From: Massariosphaeria phaeospora
Taxonomy: Eukaryota; Ascomycota; Dothideomycetes; Pleosporales
Reading direction: 5' to 3'
Length of the DNA: 64,000 nucleotides
NCBI GenBank assembly: GCA_011032825.1
Contig: JAADJZ010000029.1
Span: 186,001 to 250,000, forward strand
Shown: positions 11,776 to 23,482 of the stretch, one piece after another
Position numbering within the stretch: the stretch's first letter is position 1
How the letters are laid out: each line of letters opens with the position of its first letter
Translations under genes and position numbers: made by a program
The notes under the pieces: generated by a model
What the model saw: the letters and a program-made list of their open reading frames with translations, nothing else
Database searches by the model: none
What the model was told of the DNA's origin: nothing

Positions 11776-12625
11776 CTAATGCCTCATGGACGAAGCCCTC
11801 CTCTTCTTGGCCTCATCGTGGGCAGATTTGGCGTCGCTGATGCGCTTGTGGAGGATCTGGGCGTACTCGTTCTAGTTCAACAGGTTAGCGTTACGCCCCT
11901 TAGGCAGTAACGGCGACGCGGGAAACTTACGGCAGCATCCTTGGAAGCTTCCGCGCGGCGACGCTTGAGCGCAACTCGGTGACGCTTGTGCTGCAGACGC
12001 TGGGGGGTGACCAGACGCTGGATCTTGGGGGCCTTGGTGTAAGGCTTCGCGCCCTCCTTCTTCGACTGGACCTCGCGGCGGATAACGAACTTGCGAACCT
12101 AGATGGAAAGGTGCATCAGACTCAACCCTTTGCGAAAAGGACTGGCGAAGAAGCTATGAGAAAACTCACATCATCTTCCTTGCTGAGACCGAAGAAACGG
12201 CGGATCTTGGTAGCCCGCTTGGGACCCAAGCGCTTAGGGTGGACAACGTCGGTGATGCCGGGAAGTTCAGCGTCGCCCGTCTTGACGATGCTGAGGGCGA
12301 GGACAGAGAGGTCCATGGCGACGATGCAACCGCGAACCGACTTCCTCTTGCGCTCACCAGTACGACGGGGTCGGTAGCAGGAGTGGCCCTTGCTGAGCAG
12401 GAGACGGACACGGGTTGGGTGCATAACACCCTGCTTCATCGGGAAGCCCTGCTTGTCGTTGCCGCCGGTGATCCTGAAGATGTAGCCCTTGAACTCGTCG
12501 CCGACGCTGTCGCCCGGAACTTCATGCCCCATGCGGCGGTCCATGAAGACGCGCAGCTTGCGCTCGTCGTCGATCTCGATCAGCTTCTGCGTGCCATTGT
12601 TGGGGTAGGAGATGTTGAGCTTCAT
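11776..12625 (-). CDS. RPS6: 40S ribosomal protein S6 (eS6)
   Basis: Small-subunit cytosolic ribosomal protein. Model: complement(12625..12170, 12098..11931, 11871..11776), 239 aa, the normal fungal length. Seen: [19 protein letters not shown] at the N-terminus; [13 protein letters not shown]; the [14 protein letters not shown] block; and the basic C-terminal helix ending [10 protein letters not shown], which carries the RRxSS phosphorylation site of S6 proteins targeted by TOR/AGC kinases. Introns are 71 and 59 nt with GTGAGT and GTAAGT donors. The start is the conserved MKLN. Expected to be co-regulated with other ribosomal genes; I recognise no specific box upstream. Confidence 0.97.
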
Positions 12626-13212
12626 CTCGACGGCGGTGTCAAGAGAGTTTGTGCTGCAACGTTAGTATCGGGCGAATTCCAGGTGTGTCGTGAGGTTTGC
12701 GGATATTGATTTCGTGGGCGGCCGGAAGCGAGCGGATCAACCTTAGCCCGCTGCACGGGCCATCTGGCCTCGCCAAGCTAGCGATAGCGTCTCTGGTCTA
12801 CGGCAATTGTGATCTTAGAATCCACAGAGGCGTCATGGGTGCTATGGTCCCATATCGTATAGATTGCATGAGCATGCGAGCACAGTGACGGGGGCACACG
12901 ATATCGTGCTGGGCTGGCTTCACGTCTCGACAAACTATTCTTCTTACACAGAGGCCTGCCTGCTTCAGCTCACAGACAGTCAGGAACCAGTTTCGTATTC
13001 AATTCGGCAAATGATATTAACTTCTACATGGTGGAGGCACTATGTAATCCTCGCTGATTAGGACTGCTACAACTCTAACATGCCATCTATGGATAAAACC
13101 CAGACCAGCCAAGAGCCTCCTGACGCCACCCCATGCTGACCCTTATGAAATGTGACTTTTGGAGATAATACAGGTTTGAAAGAGAAGAAAAGGTACGTGT
13201 CTGCCCAGCTGG
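12626..13212. other. Intergenic, RPS6 promoter side
   Basis: About 590 bp carrying the RPS6 promoter and the 3' end of RCN1 (both genes on the minus strand). No conserved element identified. Confidence 0.5.
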
Positions 13213-14062
13213 TCATGTCATGAGCTCAACGGGTGGGCGTGCCGTAGCAAGCGTCTTGCCTTGAGCTTTCTGCTGCGCAATCGGGCCCTCTACTCCCTCC
13301 ATTGCTTCTGTCGGAGTCAAAGGCGCCGGGGTAATAGTAGTGTCCTCTACTGCAATTGCCGGGAGGTGCGGGCTGTCACCATAATCCTCCGGATGATACA
13401 CAATCGTCGAGCTACCCGTTCGCCGCCTCTTAATGGTGAAGCCTGTGTCCATGTTTCCATTTGGGCTTGTAGGCGAGAGGCTGTCGTGGCCATCTGCGTG
13501 CAAGCGAGCAAGCGCTTCAGCTAGATCCTCCGCGTGCACAATCGTATTCGGTGCTCCCTCGTTCTGCATTTCCCAGCCCATAGGCGGCGACGGTGGCGGC
13601 GAGATGAAGAATAGCTTGTCGGACTTTGGCAGTGGTAGGTGCTGGTCACTGGGGTTCAGCGGCGTGGACATGCCAAAATAGACCCGTATGCGGCAGTTCA
13701 TGAGCTGTTCGCCATCGAGCTTCTGGCGAATAGAGATGGCGGAATCGACATCGAAGAACGAGACCACGACGCGGCGGAAGGACTTCAGCGGCGCCCAAGT
13801 GTGTATCGCGCCATGCTGGTTGATGGTCTCCCGTATTTGGACGAGTTTGGAAGGTTGAAAGATCTCTGGTGCTACGAGGTTCTGTGTTACAGTCAGCTTC
13901 GTCTCTAACATGCGGACAGCGACTACCTACTGTAATTATGAGAGTATTAGAAGGGGGCGACGGCTGGATCAGAGGGGGGAGGTCTGAGAGATCTAGTGAT
14001 AGTGGCGACTTGGTGCCTGAAGATGATCGCGAGCGCTGCGGGGTAGGTATCGTTGCTGCCAT
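13213..14062 (-). CDS. RCN1: Calcipressin, calcineurin regulator
   Basis: RCAN/calcipressin family, which binds and tunes the phosphatase calcineurin in the cytosol. Model: complement(14062..13931, 13881..13213), 266 aa. The split joins SNTLIIT to NLVAPEIFQP, restoring the first strand of the RRM-like domain (LKSFRRVVVSFFDVDSA follows). The family signature is FFISPPPSPPMGWE at about residues 135-148, with the SP repeat phosphorylated in other species. The tail ends RPPVELMT, a plausible PxIxIT-type docking motif. A basic KRRR patch and acidic, Pro-rich linker lie between. Length and motif order match other filamentous fungi. Confidence 0.93.
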
Positions 14063-15849
14063 GGTGTCGAAGATGTCAAAGTAGTGCAGGATAGTCGGTA
14101 CCGAAGAGTCGTATTAGATGTGTTGCTTGGAAGAGTGCAGAAAGCGCCGGTCGCTGGCTTATGTATGTATTCTGTTCGCAACCGCGGCAGTCTGCGTTTC
14201 CGCAACCGTCATTGCTGGTGCTCCGCCTCCTCGCCAAGGCCAGTACCCATTGCGCGCATCCGACCGTATTCCGACGACCAACCGCGTGCTACTCTCCTGT
14301 TCTGGCCACCTGGGCCATTGCACTGCCCCGAACTCTCGAACATTCAACAAACGTCGCCCACGGGGGCTCGGCGCAACGCGCGGCGAATGCCCGTGGACCT
14401 GACTTCCCGCCGCTGACTTTGGTCGAGCGAAATGTCGGGGCACGCGCAAAGACTCCGCCTCATGGGGAACATGGACCAACTCGCACGATCGTTCTCGGCC
14501 ATTCGATTAACTGTCATTAATTTTGCCCCTTTTACTACCAGCGGTTCCATGCTCTTCGCCATCGTCAAGCCAGCTTGGACTCGCCGCTATAGTTAAGGAG
14601 TAGCGGTTTTCTTATGTGCCCGATTCTTTACCATGCGCCATCTTCTCCCTGAGGTTCGATCGATCGCACAACTATAGGTGGTGGAAGTGTCTGACTAGCG
14701 TTTACCGTGATATATATGTGATAAACTGTACTCGTCAGTTAGGAGGTCACGGTTGCTATAAGCTGCATTGGGAGCGCCTAGATACGTAGGTATTCCGACT
14801 CAGTCGCACAGATGTCCGAACTTCATCTACAATTCCACATGCGTAGTCTCCAGTCTGACAAACCTCAATTCTTCCTTCGGCGTCAGTTAACATGCTCTAT
14901 GTAGTTCTCGAGGCACCATTGACGGCAATACATAGGTACATAGGACGAGAACATCCAGCTACTACTCCACTTTCCCTTCTTCTCACATCTGGCCATGCTA
15001 GCTCCATCAAGGATTCAGTAACATCAGTTGGAAGCATTGTTCAGTACCAACTTGACCAACCCTAGAAGTTATCGAATTCGGCTATCGTACTCGGTGGTTC
15101 GGGGTTACTGTCAGAATCCTACGGGATCCTCAACATGAGCGAAGCCGCTCTCCTTGCCGAAACTCGTTCACCCCCAGAGATTCAGATATCTACGAATGAG
15201 ATTGACGCATAGACTACCGAGGCTTGAGATGCTTAAAACGCCTCGCTTCAGCGGGGCAGACTCAAGATAGCCTTACCTCACAGGTAGGTTTGATTGGTTA
15301 TCTCGTATCACGGTCTCTATAACGTAGAGGGTTGCAGAGATTCAGTCACCGTAACCTTCGCAAATGAGTGACAATTCCACAGGTAAAGGTCGTCTGGGCA
15401 CAAATCGTGTTAGTGAACCTCGGAAGAAGTAGCTAACTTGATAAAGTACATCTCTCATGGTTATAGCCAGAGGCTGGATTATCTGACAAATAGACAACTA
15501 CGACAAGAGATGCAAAGTTCGATTCCATAATCGTTGTGGTTCATGGGCTTTGTCTGGCAGCCATGAGAAAGAGGGATGTGGCGAGCTGTGGCTGGTGCCG
15601 GTGTGGCGCTGAGAGATTATCTGAGCGGCTGTTGATCCGCATGCAGCTTAGCATAGGTCGGGCGCATGCAAGCATCAAAGAATGTCGCGAAGTCAACCTC
15701 ACCACTCACCTGCACCCTCACGCCCTCACCCGCCCCCGTCAGACGCCCACCGGAGTCTTTGCGCCAATACTTCCGCCATCAGGTCAACAGTGAAACATCT
15801 CCGCGATCAAACCGTCAGCCTCGCAAAGCCGCGAAGCCGCAGCACCAGG
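14063..15849. other. Intergenic between RCN1 and RPB3
   Basis: A 1.8-kb divergent spacer, long for this part of the window. Overlapping frames at 14100-14560 occur on both strands without coding features. AT-rich and unremarkable to about 15500, then C-rich leader-like DNA at 15690-15840 before RPB3. Confidence 0.45.
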
Positions 15850-16965
15850 ATGGATCCTTACGATGTGGAAGGCGGCGCGATCAACGTGCGCTTCCTCCAC
15901 GTACGTCCCCCGCCACTTTGTTACTGCGGACACGCCCGACTAACACAGCCCGCAGGCCGACAGCGTCCGCGCACATTTCATCATCCAGAACTTCAACCTC
16001 GAGACGGCGAATGCGCTGCGACGTGTCATGCTCGCCGAAATCCCCACCATGGCCATCGACGTCGTAGAAGTCATGGACAACACTTCTGTGCTCGCCGACG
16101 AATTCGTATGCCATCGCCTGGGGCTCATTCCGCTTATTGCGAAGGGAGTCGAGGATCTGCTATATTCGCGGGATTGCGATTGTGAGGGCTACTGTGAACA
16201 GTGTGCTGTGGTGCTGACGCTGAATGCAAAATGCACGGGTCGCGACATCATGAAGGTCTTCGCGCGCGATCTGGTGGTCTCGGCTGGGCGGCCAAACGAA
16301 GATGTGGGGAATCCCGTCATTGTCGACCCCGAACGGCAGGGTAGCTCTATTGTCAAGCTACGGAAAGGCCAGGCTATCCACATGCGCTGCATCGCAAAAA
16401 AGGGAATCGCAAAAGAGCATGCAAAATGGGCGCCGAGCGCGGCTATCGGATTCGAGTACGACCCGGCCAACAAGTTGCACCATCTGGACTACTGGTACGA
16501 GGACGATCCAAAGGAGGAATGGTAAGTTTCGTTCGTGTGCTTGGTAAGACGAACAACCTAATGCCTTTCAGGCCTGTAGACCATGATCGCATCAATCTCG
16601 ACGGCGGTGCGCCTACCGAGGACGAGGCGTTCAACTATGACGCTGTGCCCTCGCGCTTCTTCTTCGACGTCGAGACCGTGGGCGGCCTAGACCCCGACCA
16701 GATCGTAGCTGAAGGCATCAAGACGCTGCAGCGCAAACTCGCCGGTGTCATCCAGCAACTCCAGGGTGGCGGTGATGGCGCTGACGGTGCTGACTTTGGC
16801 GGCGCACAGAGTCCAACCTTGAACGGCGGTTACGGAGCAGCCCCCGACCAAGGCTATACTACGCCGTATGGTGGAAATGCCAGTGTCTGGGGCGGTGCCA
16901 ATGCGGCTGCTGGCGGTACTACGCCATACGGTGCTACTCCCTACGGCGGCGGTCCAAGCTGGTAG
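15850..16965 (+). CDS. RPB3: RNA polymerase II subunit RPB3
   Basis: Alpha-like subunit that dimerises with RPB11 to nucleate polymerase II assembly. Model: join(15850..15900, 15956..16521, 16572..16965), 336 aa. Exon 1 gives MDPYDVEGGAINVRFLH; the second exon carries the alpha motif FNLETANALRRVMLAEIPTM. A zinc site CxCxxxCxxC falls at residues 91, 93, 97 and 100, almost the same positions as in yeast. The second intron splits the Trp codon of EEWP. The C-terminus is a Gly/Tyr-rich low-complexity tail with TTPYG repeats, as in other filamentous fungi. All splice sites are GT-AG and in phase. Confidence 0.97.
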
Positions 16966-17606
16966 ACATATTGAAGGAATCGCCATTTCGATGGCACATC
17001 ATGCCACCAGCTCTCGCCGCATGCCGCCGTCATTTGTCGATCACTAACTGGTTATTTGGGTCATAGTTTGATCTGTGAAGCCCTTTTTGCCCTTTTTCCT
17101 TATACAGTTTGAAGACCTTGTTTTCAAACTCGATGGAGGGTCACCTTGTACTAGTATATGCATTTGCTGGAGTTCCAAAAGGTATTCGGAGTGGAATAAC
17201 TGGAGTTACATTAGCGACGTCAGTTGGACATAAAACACAACGTCGCTAAGCTTCCGGGCGTACGGTTTGCAATGCATAGTTTGCACAAGGAAATTGCGTA
17301 TAGAGTAGATTGAGGTTCTTCAACTAGCGAATCTCTCTATCTACCTGAACCTCCTCTTCATACCCCGAGCTATTCCTGACAGTATCATAATGTACAGTGA
17401 CGCCATCTATCGCCATCGCGCTTTTCTCAACTAGAATAAAGAGAGGGGAATAGGTACACAGCCTGAAATTTTTACATAAACGCCGTACCAGTCATGTGGC
17501 GGTCCAGCTCAGGTCAGATCGTAAATTATCGAATACTCGTACAGTGTGCTATGCAGGAAATCGATTTCGCGAAAACAGGGGAGATGATGAGAGGCGTGCA
17601 ACGTCT
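16966..17606. other. Intergenic, RPB3 to MGE1 (convergent)
   Basis: Shared 3' region of two converging genes, AT-rich; nothing else seen. Confidence 0.5.
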
Positions 17607-18354
17607 CTACGAGTTCTTAACAACACCAACCTTAGCAGCGCGCAGGATCCTGCCGTTGAGCAGGAAACCCTTCTGCTGCGTGTGAAACACTGTCCCATCC
17701 TCTTTACCCTCCTGGGGTGCTTGGAACACGGCCTCGTGAGTATTTGGGTTGAACTTCTCGCTCTCGACACTGGGATCAAAGCGCTCGAGGCCGTGCTTCT
17801 TCAGTGTAGTCTCTAGGATGCTGTCCGTCATCTTCAGACCGTCATGTAGATTTATAAGATCCTGGTTTTCCGGGGTGAGTTTTTCGGTGGGGACTGTGCC
17901 CAGCGCGCGGTCGAGGTTGTCGACGGACTCGACCAGGTCCCGGGCGAAGCGTTGGATGGCGAAGTCTTTGGCGGCTTGGACTTCGCGTTTTGTGCGCTCC
18001 TGCAGGTTGCGGAAGTCGGCGACGCTGCGGAGATATTTGTCCTGGAAATAGTGTTAGCGGGGATGCGCATGAAGAAGAATACATAGATAAGTATATGCGT
18101 ACTTTCAGATCAACAATTATCTTGTCCTTCTTATCGAGCTGCTCTTGTAGTTGTGAGGCCTCCTCTTTTGGGGCCTCGGGGCTCGCCTTCTCTTCAGGAG
18201 CCTCCGCGACCTTTGCTGCTGGTGTCGGTGTCTCGGAATACCGCCGGATGGCGGCCGCTGCCCGCGTGCCTTGGATGGGTGTGAATGCGGACTGTGGTCG
18301 TGATAGCGGGCGTGCAGCCTGTCTCGAGGCGCGGAATAGTGACCTTTGAAGCAT
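17607..18354 (-). CDS. MGE1: Mitochondrial GrpE nucleotide exchange factor
   Basis: Nucleotide exchange factor of mitochondrial Hsp70, needed for matrix protein import and folding. Model: complement(18354..18103, 18041..17607), 228 aa. Residues 1-40 form an Arg/Ala-rich presequence (MLQRSLFRASRQAARPLSR). A coiled coil follows (KEEASQLQEQLDKKDK), then the GrpE signature DKYLRSVADFRNLQERTKRE, the four-helix region with NLDRALG, and the beta domain ending LNGRILRAAKVGVVKNS. Intron 61 nt with a GTACGC donor. Divergent from the PrpF gene, 256 bp between start codons. Confidence 0.95.
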
Positions 18355-18610
18355 GGTGTGGGATTGTGGATGTTAGGTGGCGGATACGGCGGCGAAAATG
18401 GGAGGCGGATACGGTGGTGTTGATGTAGCGGGATGTGATGTCGGCGAGAAAAATCGGAAGACCTGCACAGGTGAACCGTGCGTGCGGAGCCCAACCTCGG
18501 CTTCGTTCCGACAGCTCGTCAACTCCAGTCTGCACCGTCTGCACAATTGGCGACATGCCAATCTCAGGTCAAGCGCAGCTCATCGACTACGTTTTGAAAC
18601 ACAATGCGTA

Positions 18611-20199
18611 ATGAGAGTGGCTCCGCGTCTACTCCTCCGCTATCGGCCCCTGGCCTCTGACTTGACGTTCAAGAACAACCCCAACAGTGTACGTGGAGTC
18701 TTCGAATGCGACTTGGTCGGCTGAGATGCGGTGCTGATGATATCCAGACAAATTCCACATGGTGCAGGGGTTCTGTCCGCGGAATCGCCTCTCGATCGGC
18801 ACAGTCTCAAATACCGTTATACGCAACCTACTACCGCGGCGGCACTTCTCGCGCTGTGATCCTCCAACCTCAGGGCCTCCCTGCTGATCGCAAACGATGG
18901 CCCGCCATCTTTCGCCAACTCATAGGCAGTCTGGATTCCTACGGAAGTCAGCTCGGCGGCCTCGGAGCTGGCACATCGATCCCTTCTAAACTATGTCTCG
19001 TCGAAGGATTCCATAAACCTCAAGATCAATTGCTGAAGGCTGGAAAGACTGAGGAAGATGACATAGATGTTGACTACACTCTTGTTGGTCTGGGCATTGG
19101 GAAAGACGAAGTGGAGGTAGCCAGCAATTGCGGCAGCATGAGCAGCGCGATCGGTCCATATGCATACAATGCTGGACTACTGCCCGAAACAGCATATGGC
19201 AGAGGCGACGGTGAAGTTACCGTCAAGATCCGAAATACGAATACCGGAAAGATCGTTCACTCGACATTCAATGTCACTGGAGACCAAGCTTCGGTTCTGG
19301 GTCCTTATACGATGGATGGGGTCGCAGGCACTGGTTCGAAAATCCAGCTGGAGTTCAAGGATCCTTACGGTAGCAAGACGGGGCAATTGCTACCGACCGG
19401 AAAAAGAATAGACCATATAGCTGGATACAACGTAACCTGCGTAGACGGACCCAATCCAGTCATTTTCATACGAGCCGACGAGCTCAAAATCGACGGCACG
19501 ATCCTCCCAAACGAACTCAACAAACGGGCCAAAAAACTCGTGCTACTAGAAAGTATACGAAGAGCCGCAGCTGTCCGCATGCGCCTCGCCAATCCTGAAG
19601 ACATGGTTCCGCGGACCATCCCGGAAATCGGCATCATTTCCATGAGCTCCACGCACACCGTCCTCTCCGGTGCCACGATCAAAAGCTCACAGGTCGATCT
19701 CGTCGTCCGATTCATCTCAGCCACGCAACCACATCACGCGGCCCCATTAACCGCAGCCGTAACCACCGCTATCGCGGCCCGCATCCCCGGCACCGTCGTC
19801 GAGCAACTCCTTGCTCCCGATCTCGTCGACGACTCCGCCATAACGATTGGCCATGCAAGTGGACGCCTCAAAGTCAACGTAACGATGGGCCGCAGCTATC
19901 CCGTGCGACCTACCTCAGCCACTGTATACAGCACTGCTCGCCGCATCTTCGAGGGAAACATGTTCTGGAACGACGAACAACAGCCCACGGACGAGCAGGA
20001 GCATAACGTATTGTCTGGGACCCAGAAGATACCGAAGCGTTCGCTGGGCCTAGCCTTCGTGCTCGAAAGCAGAGGCTTGGATCCTTCGGCCCCAATCCTT
20101 CCTCTACGACACTATCTCTCACGGCCGCTTCCGCGTCGCCAGCGCTTTAGAACTATCCGGATACGCCTAGGTGGAGAGGAGGATGCGGAGGACGAGTAG
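18611..20199 (+). CDS. PrpF-like aconitate isomerase
   Basis: PrpF/DUF453 family; bacterial members isomerise 2-methylaconitate in propionate breakdown. Model: join(18611..18688, 18748..20199), 509 aa. Exon 1 adds MRVAPRLLLRYRPLASDL, an amphipathic Arg-rich start that looks like a mitochondrial presequence. Without it the frame opens at an ATG inside the intron. The body begins with the hallmark YATYYRGGTSRAV, has GGLGAGTSIPSK and the NCGSMSSAIGPYAY loop where the family keeps its active-site Cys, and ends with a short basic and acidic tail. Fungi use the methylcitrate cycle in mitochondria, so a matrix role is plausible. Substrate is inferred, and no prpC or prpD partner is nearby. Confidence 0.85.
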
Positions 20200-20663
20200 C
20201 GAGGTAGTTTTAGTTCGCATGACTTGGTTTCATGTGATACTCCTTGGCGGAAGCCATGTATTTGGGTATGAGAAGCGCCAATCGGATACGAGGGGAACAG
20301 TCACTTGACTGATATAAATACCCGTAAAGAGAAGCGTTTCTCCGGTCTAGACGAACTATCTTGAACCACAATCAATAAAATGCTTTTGTGCACAACAAGA
20401 CTATTTGGTGTGAGCTCCCATCATTGCATTTGTTGTCGTTTCACCACTGAACCTATTATTGTTACATCTCTCATCCCACTCACTTTTAACTTGTCATAAG
20501 CATGCAAGAATGACGATATAATAACGGTAACGAGCAATAATTTGGCAAAGGACACTCAACTCGGCAACCCAGTCTCACCCTTGTATCCCCAGACGATGAT
20601 GCAAGTACATCGACCCGCTCGCCATATCAATAACACTTTTGGCCATAACCGCCGCCGCTATGC
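20200..20663. other. Intergenic, PrpF to AMA1 (convergent)
   Basis: Joint 3' region of two converging genes, AT-rich; nothing recognised. Confidence 0.5.
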
Positions 20664-23482
20664 TTACCGAATCGTACGCTGACTGTCCCTATCGATTCCA
20701 TGCAGCCCCTCTAGGATCTCACTCCCACCCAGCAAACCCGTGCCCGACCCGACACCTCCGGCCCTCTTTCCATCAGCCCAGATCTCGTGGAACCGGATTG
20801 CCGCATCGCTAGCTGCGATGACAATGCAGCCTTCTTCTCTGACGCCGCTGTCCCATACTGAAGAAGCATCTTGGCCGGGCTCTTGCGCACTCGCAGCTTC
20901 TTGGCCTGTGGGTCTCCGCGGACTTCTTCCTGTGTCGGGGCCGCCTGGGTAGGCAATAGCGTACAGAGCTCGGTTCTCGTCCAACTAGGGCACAGCAACC
21001 ACTTGCTCGCAGCTCGGCCAAGCGAAGACGGCAATGCGGAAAGGATGCTCTGGTTGGGCGAACCCGAAGGTGGCGGCAATCTCCCGTTTGGTTTGACTCC
21101 AGATGAGACTCGTTACTTGGGCGGCGCAGTCGATGGTAGCTAGACACGCCCCGGAGACTGTATGGTAGAAGTGAATGCAGCGGTCATTTGAGCCACCTCC
21201 AATAGCGACTAGACCCCTTTGCCAAGGACAGAAAGCGATCGCTTTGACGGCTGCATTGAGTTCCCACTTGTGCTTGGATCGAGTAGGTAAGATAGTGAGT
21301 ACGGGACCTCTGCCTGGAACAACAGTGTATATATTCTCCCCGCTTGGTCCCTGGCGGACATCGAGAGTCGAAGCATCAATTCGCCGTCCGGGTTCGCCAT
21401 TCTGAAAGATCTTTTTAGTCTCGAAGAGGTGGCAAGCGTTGTCATTTCCACCGGATGCAAACAGCTCCCCGTCTGGCGACCAGGATAGACCGCAGATCTG
21501 CTGCGTGTGTATGGTCATGCGAGCGAGCAGGGTCATTGCCCCATGCCATCCAAATAGCGCGCTGTCTAGTTCAGAAGGCCACTCGATGCTATAAAAATAA
21601 ACATGCCCGACTTCGTCTCCGATCAGGAGCTCTTCAGTGGGTACAGTCATTGCTCGATCACGAAGTGAAGGCCTCTTGACGGTGGTTGGCCGAAAAGAAA
21701 CGCATGATATCGGCTTCGGCTGCGTAGCATCGAAACGAGGCTCTGAATCTAAGGGGCTCCAGAGCACAATCCGCCCGTCTGCTCGGCCTACCGCTAGGAT
21801 CGCTTGTCTACCCTGAACAGAAGAAAAGGCGAGGGACGTGACATGATGGACGTCACCAAGCGTCGCAGGAGACAGCGAGTTTAGTGACTCCGGCGTGTCC
21901 ACCCCCTTGCGTTCTGACCAGAGGTGGACAAAGTTTCCCAGGCCTACGGCGAGACATTTCGCGCTATGTGAGTATGCCAGAAGAGAGCAGTAGTAGTCGT
22001 CGCGCAGCTGAGGCGCATCGAGGACTGTACTCAGTGTCAGCAACGTTTCAGTGAAACGCCGTCCAGACAACGTATCTGAAAGGCAATATCGGAACTGGTT
22101 TTCTAGTAGTTGGTCGAGCTCGTCGAGAAGCTTCAGATCCCTGTTAGCATAGAAGTAGCGAAAAACGGAGTCTAGGACAAACGCGTGATGGCACCATCCT
22201 TGTTCCAAGCATTATTGCTCCAGACATGTTTTGTATGCGTGGGGAGTAATCCGACGCTACTTGGGCTTGGTGTGAATGGTTTGGTGGGCGGCGTCGAGTG
22301 CTGCAGTACTCGGTCTGTTTGATCTACGTCAAATGCCAATGCAAGGCGGTGTTCGTACGCTTCAAGCTCCGCATCAGGATCAGACCGACTCAGGAACATA
22401 GACGAATAGAGTGGCGCATTCGTCCCACTACCAAGCATGCCCCCCCTACCGTTGGACACTCCAACGACGGTGTCACTTACGGCAGCGGAGCCACCCACGT
22501 TCCACACGGCTCCAGCACTGACCTGACGTGAACCTATAGTTGAAGAGTTCCTTCGAAGCCCCAAGTGGCCTCTTCGATTAGGATAAGTGCGCCCGCTAAT
22601 GAAGGAGTGCGTCTCTCGAAGAGTCCTAAGCTCGTCATTGAGTCGTTGGCTTCTGCGAAGCCGGCGACCGAACGGATCTGTGCTAATGGTGCCGCCCCGT
22701 GTGATTCTCTCTTCGGGTGTGAGTCGATCTGTTGTTTTGCTTAGTTCAAAGCTCTCCCTGGCGACGTAGGGAGGGCGGCGGGAAACGAAACGGTCTTGTG
22801 CGAGGGCCTGTCTTCGTGTAGGCGACAACACCCCGCCACGAGCCACCCACTGGCTCGGCCTCAACGGGGAGCTTGAGTGACGGAGGGGCAGCTGACGTAG
22901 TTTGTAGGATGGGCAGTCGTTATCGGATACATCCGCGTGCCCCGGTGGTGTTGAGCTTCCCGTGTCTGTAGTAGTGGTACTTGGCGAAAGTGGTATTTGA
23001 GAGAGAGAACGTCGTCGTCTTCTGCTCAAAGTGCTTGGCGAGTCGGCCTCACTACTGTCCCTGGAGTGCTGAGGGGATGGGTGCTTTGGCGTGGCCTGGG
23101 CGGTGGAGCTTTCCCACACTGTATCCGGCGACGAACGACTGCTGAAGCGAATGGAGGAAACCGAGGGAGGAAGCCGCAAACCACCCAGGCCAACCACGCT
23201 TCTCTTAACAGGAGATTCATTATGAGGGCGAGGATGCGATGGCAGATCGAATTTGGGCGGTGGAAGTACGTCAAGATGCGGTACTAATTTGCACTTTATC
23301 GGGGACGTCGGGGGAGTCAACTCGGCGTCGACATCTCGATAGAAGAAGCAGCTTCGTGTCTTGCGTGGTGAGCGGGGCGTCTTCGGCGAGGACCAGCCTT
23401 CGGTACTGATTGTCTTGGTTGGAGACAGCGGCGGGGTGAGACACCCTGAATAGAAGTCTGCCTCGTCATCCGAGGCGTCCAT
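20664..23482 (-). CDS. AMA1: AMA1-like APC/C activator, in-frame TAG
   Basis: Cdc20/Fizzy-family WD40 activator of the anaphase-promoting complex, closest to the fungal meiosis-specific AMA1 group. Model: complement(23482..22195, 22130..22076, 22026..20664), 902 codons. The disordered N-terminus is rich in SP/TP sites; a C-box-like DRFVSRRP lies near residue 231. The propeller opens RKPVPILPFR|VLDAPQLRDDYY and runs about seven WD repeats. The C-terminus is TIR, the IR tail that docks on the APC/C. Two oddities. Codon 795 (20987-20985) is TAG inside the conserved run AVP-stop-LDENRALYAIAYPGG, where family members keep going. And intron 2 reads AT-AC. Either the transcript is recoded or edited, or the gene is recently broken and ends at codon 794. 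Divergent from BET4. Confidence 0.82.
22027..22075 (-). other. Candidate AT-AC intron in AMA1
   Basis: 49-nt intron whose excision joins TTCAG to AGTCC and restores PFR-VLDAP exactly. On the transcribed strand it begins ATACGTTG and ends GAGTAC, with a GCTGAC branch point 12-17 nt before the end. The best GT-AG alternative (GTTGTC to TACAG) is 47 nt and puts the next exon out of frame with PILPFR. The signals resemble ordinary U2-type sites with paired end-base changes, not a U12 intron. Confidence 0.6.

Noticed and set aside
15500..15535. AGTTCGATTCC, like a tRNA T loop
   Set aside because: The flanking bases do not pair into a T stem and there is no D arm upstream.
20985..21046. A short intron removing the AMA1 TAG
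   Set aside because: An 18-nt intron is too small, and the 46-nt choice deletes the conserved VFAWPSCEQVVAVP run.
22025..22194. One 170-nt AMA1 intron from GATG|GTGCCA to TACAG|TC
   Set aside because: In phase, but it discards RKPVPILPFR, which belongs directly before VLDAP in this family, and ignores two good internal branch points.
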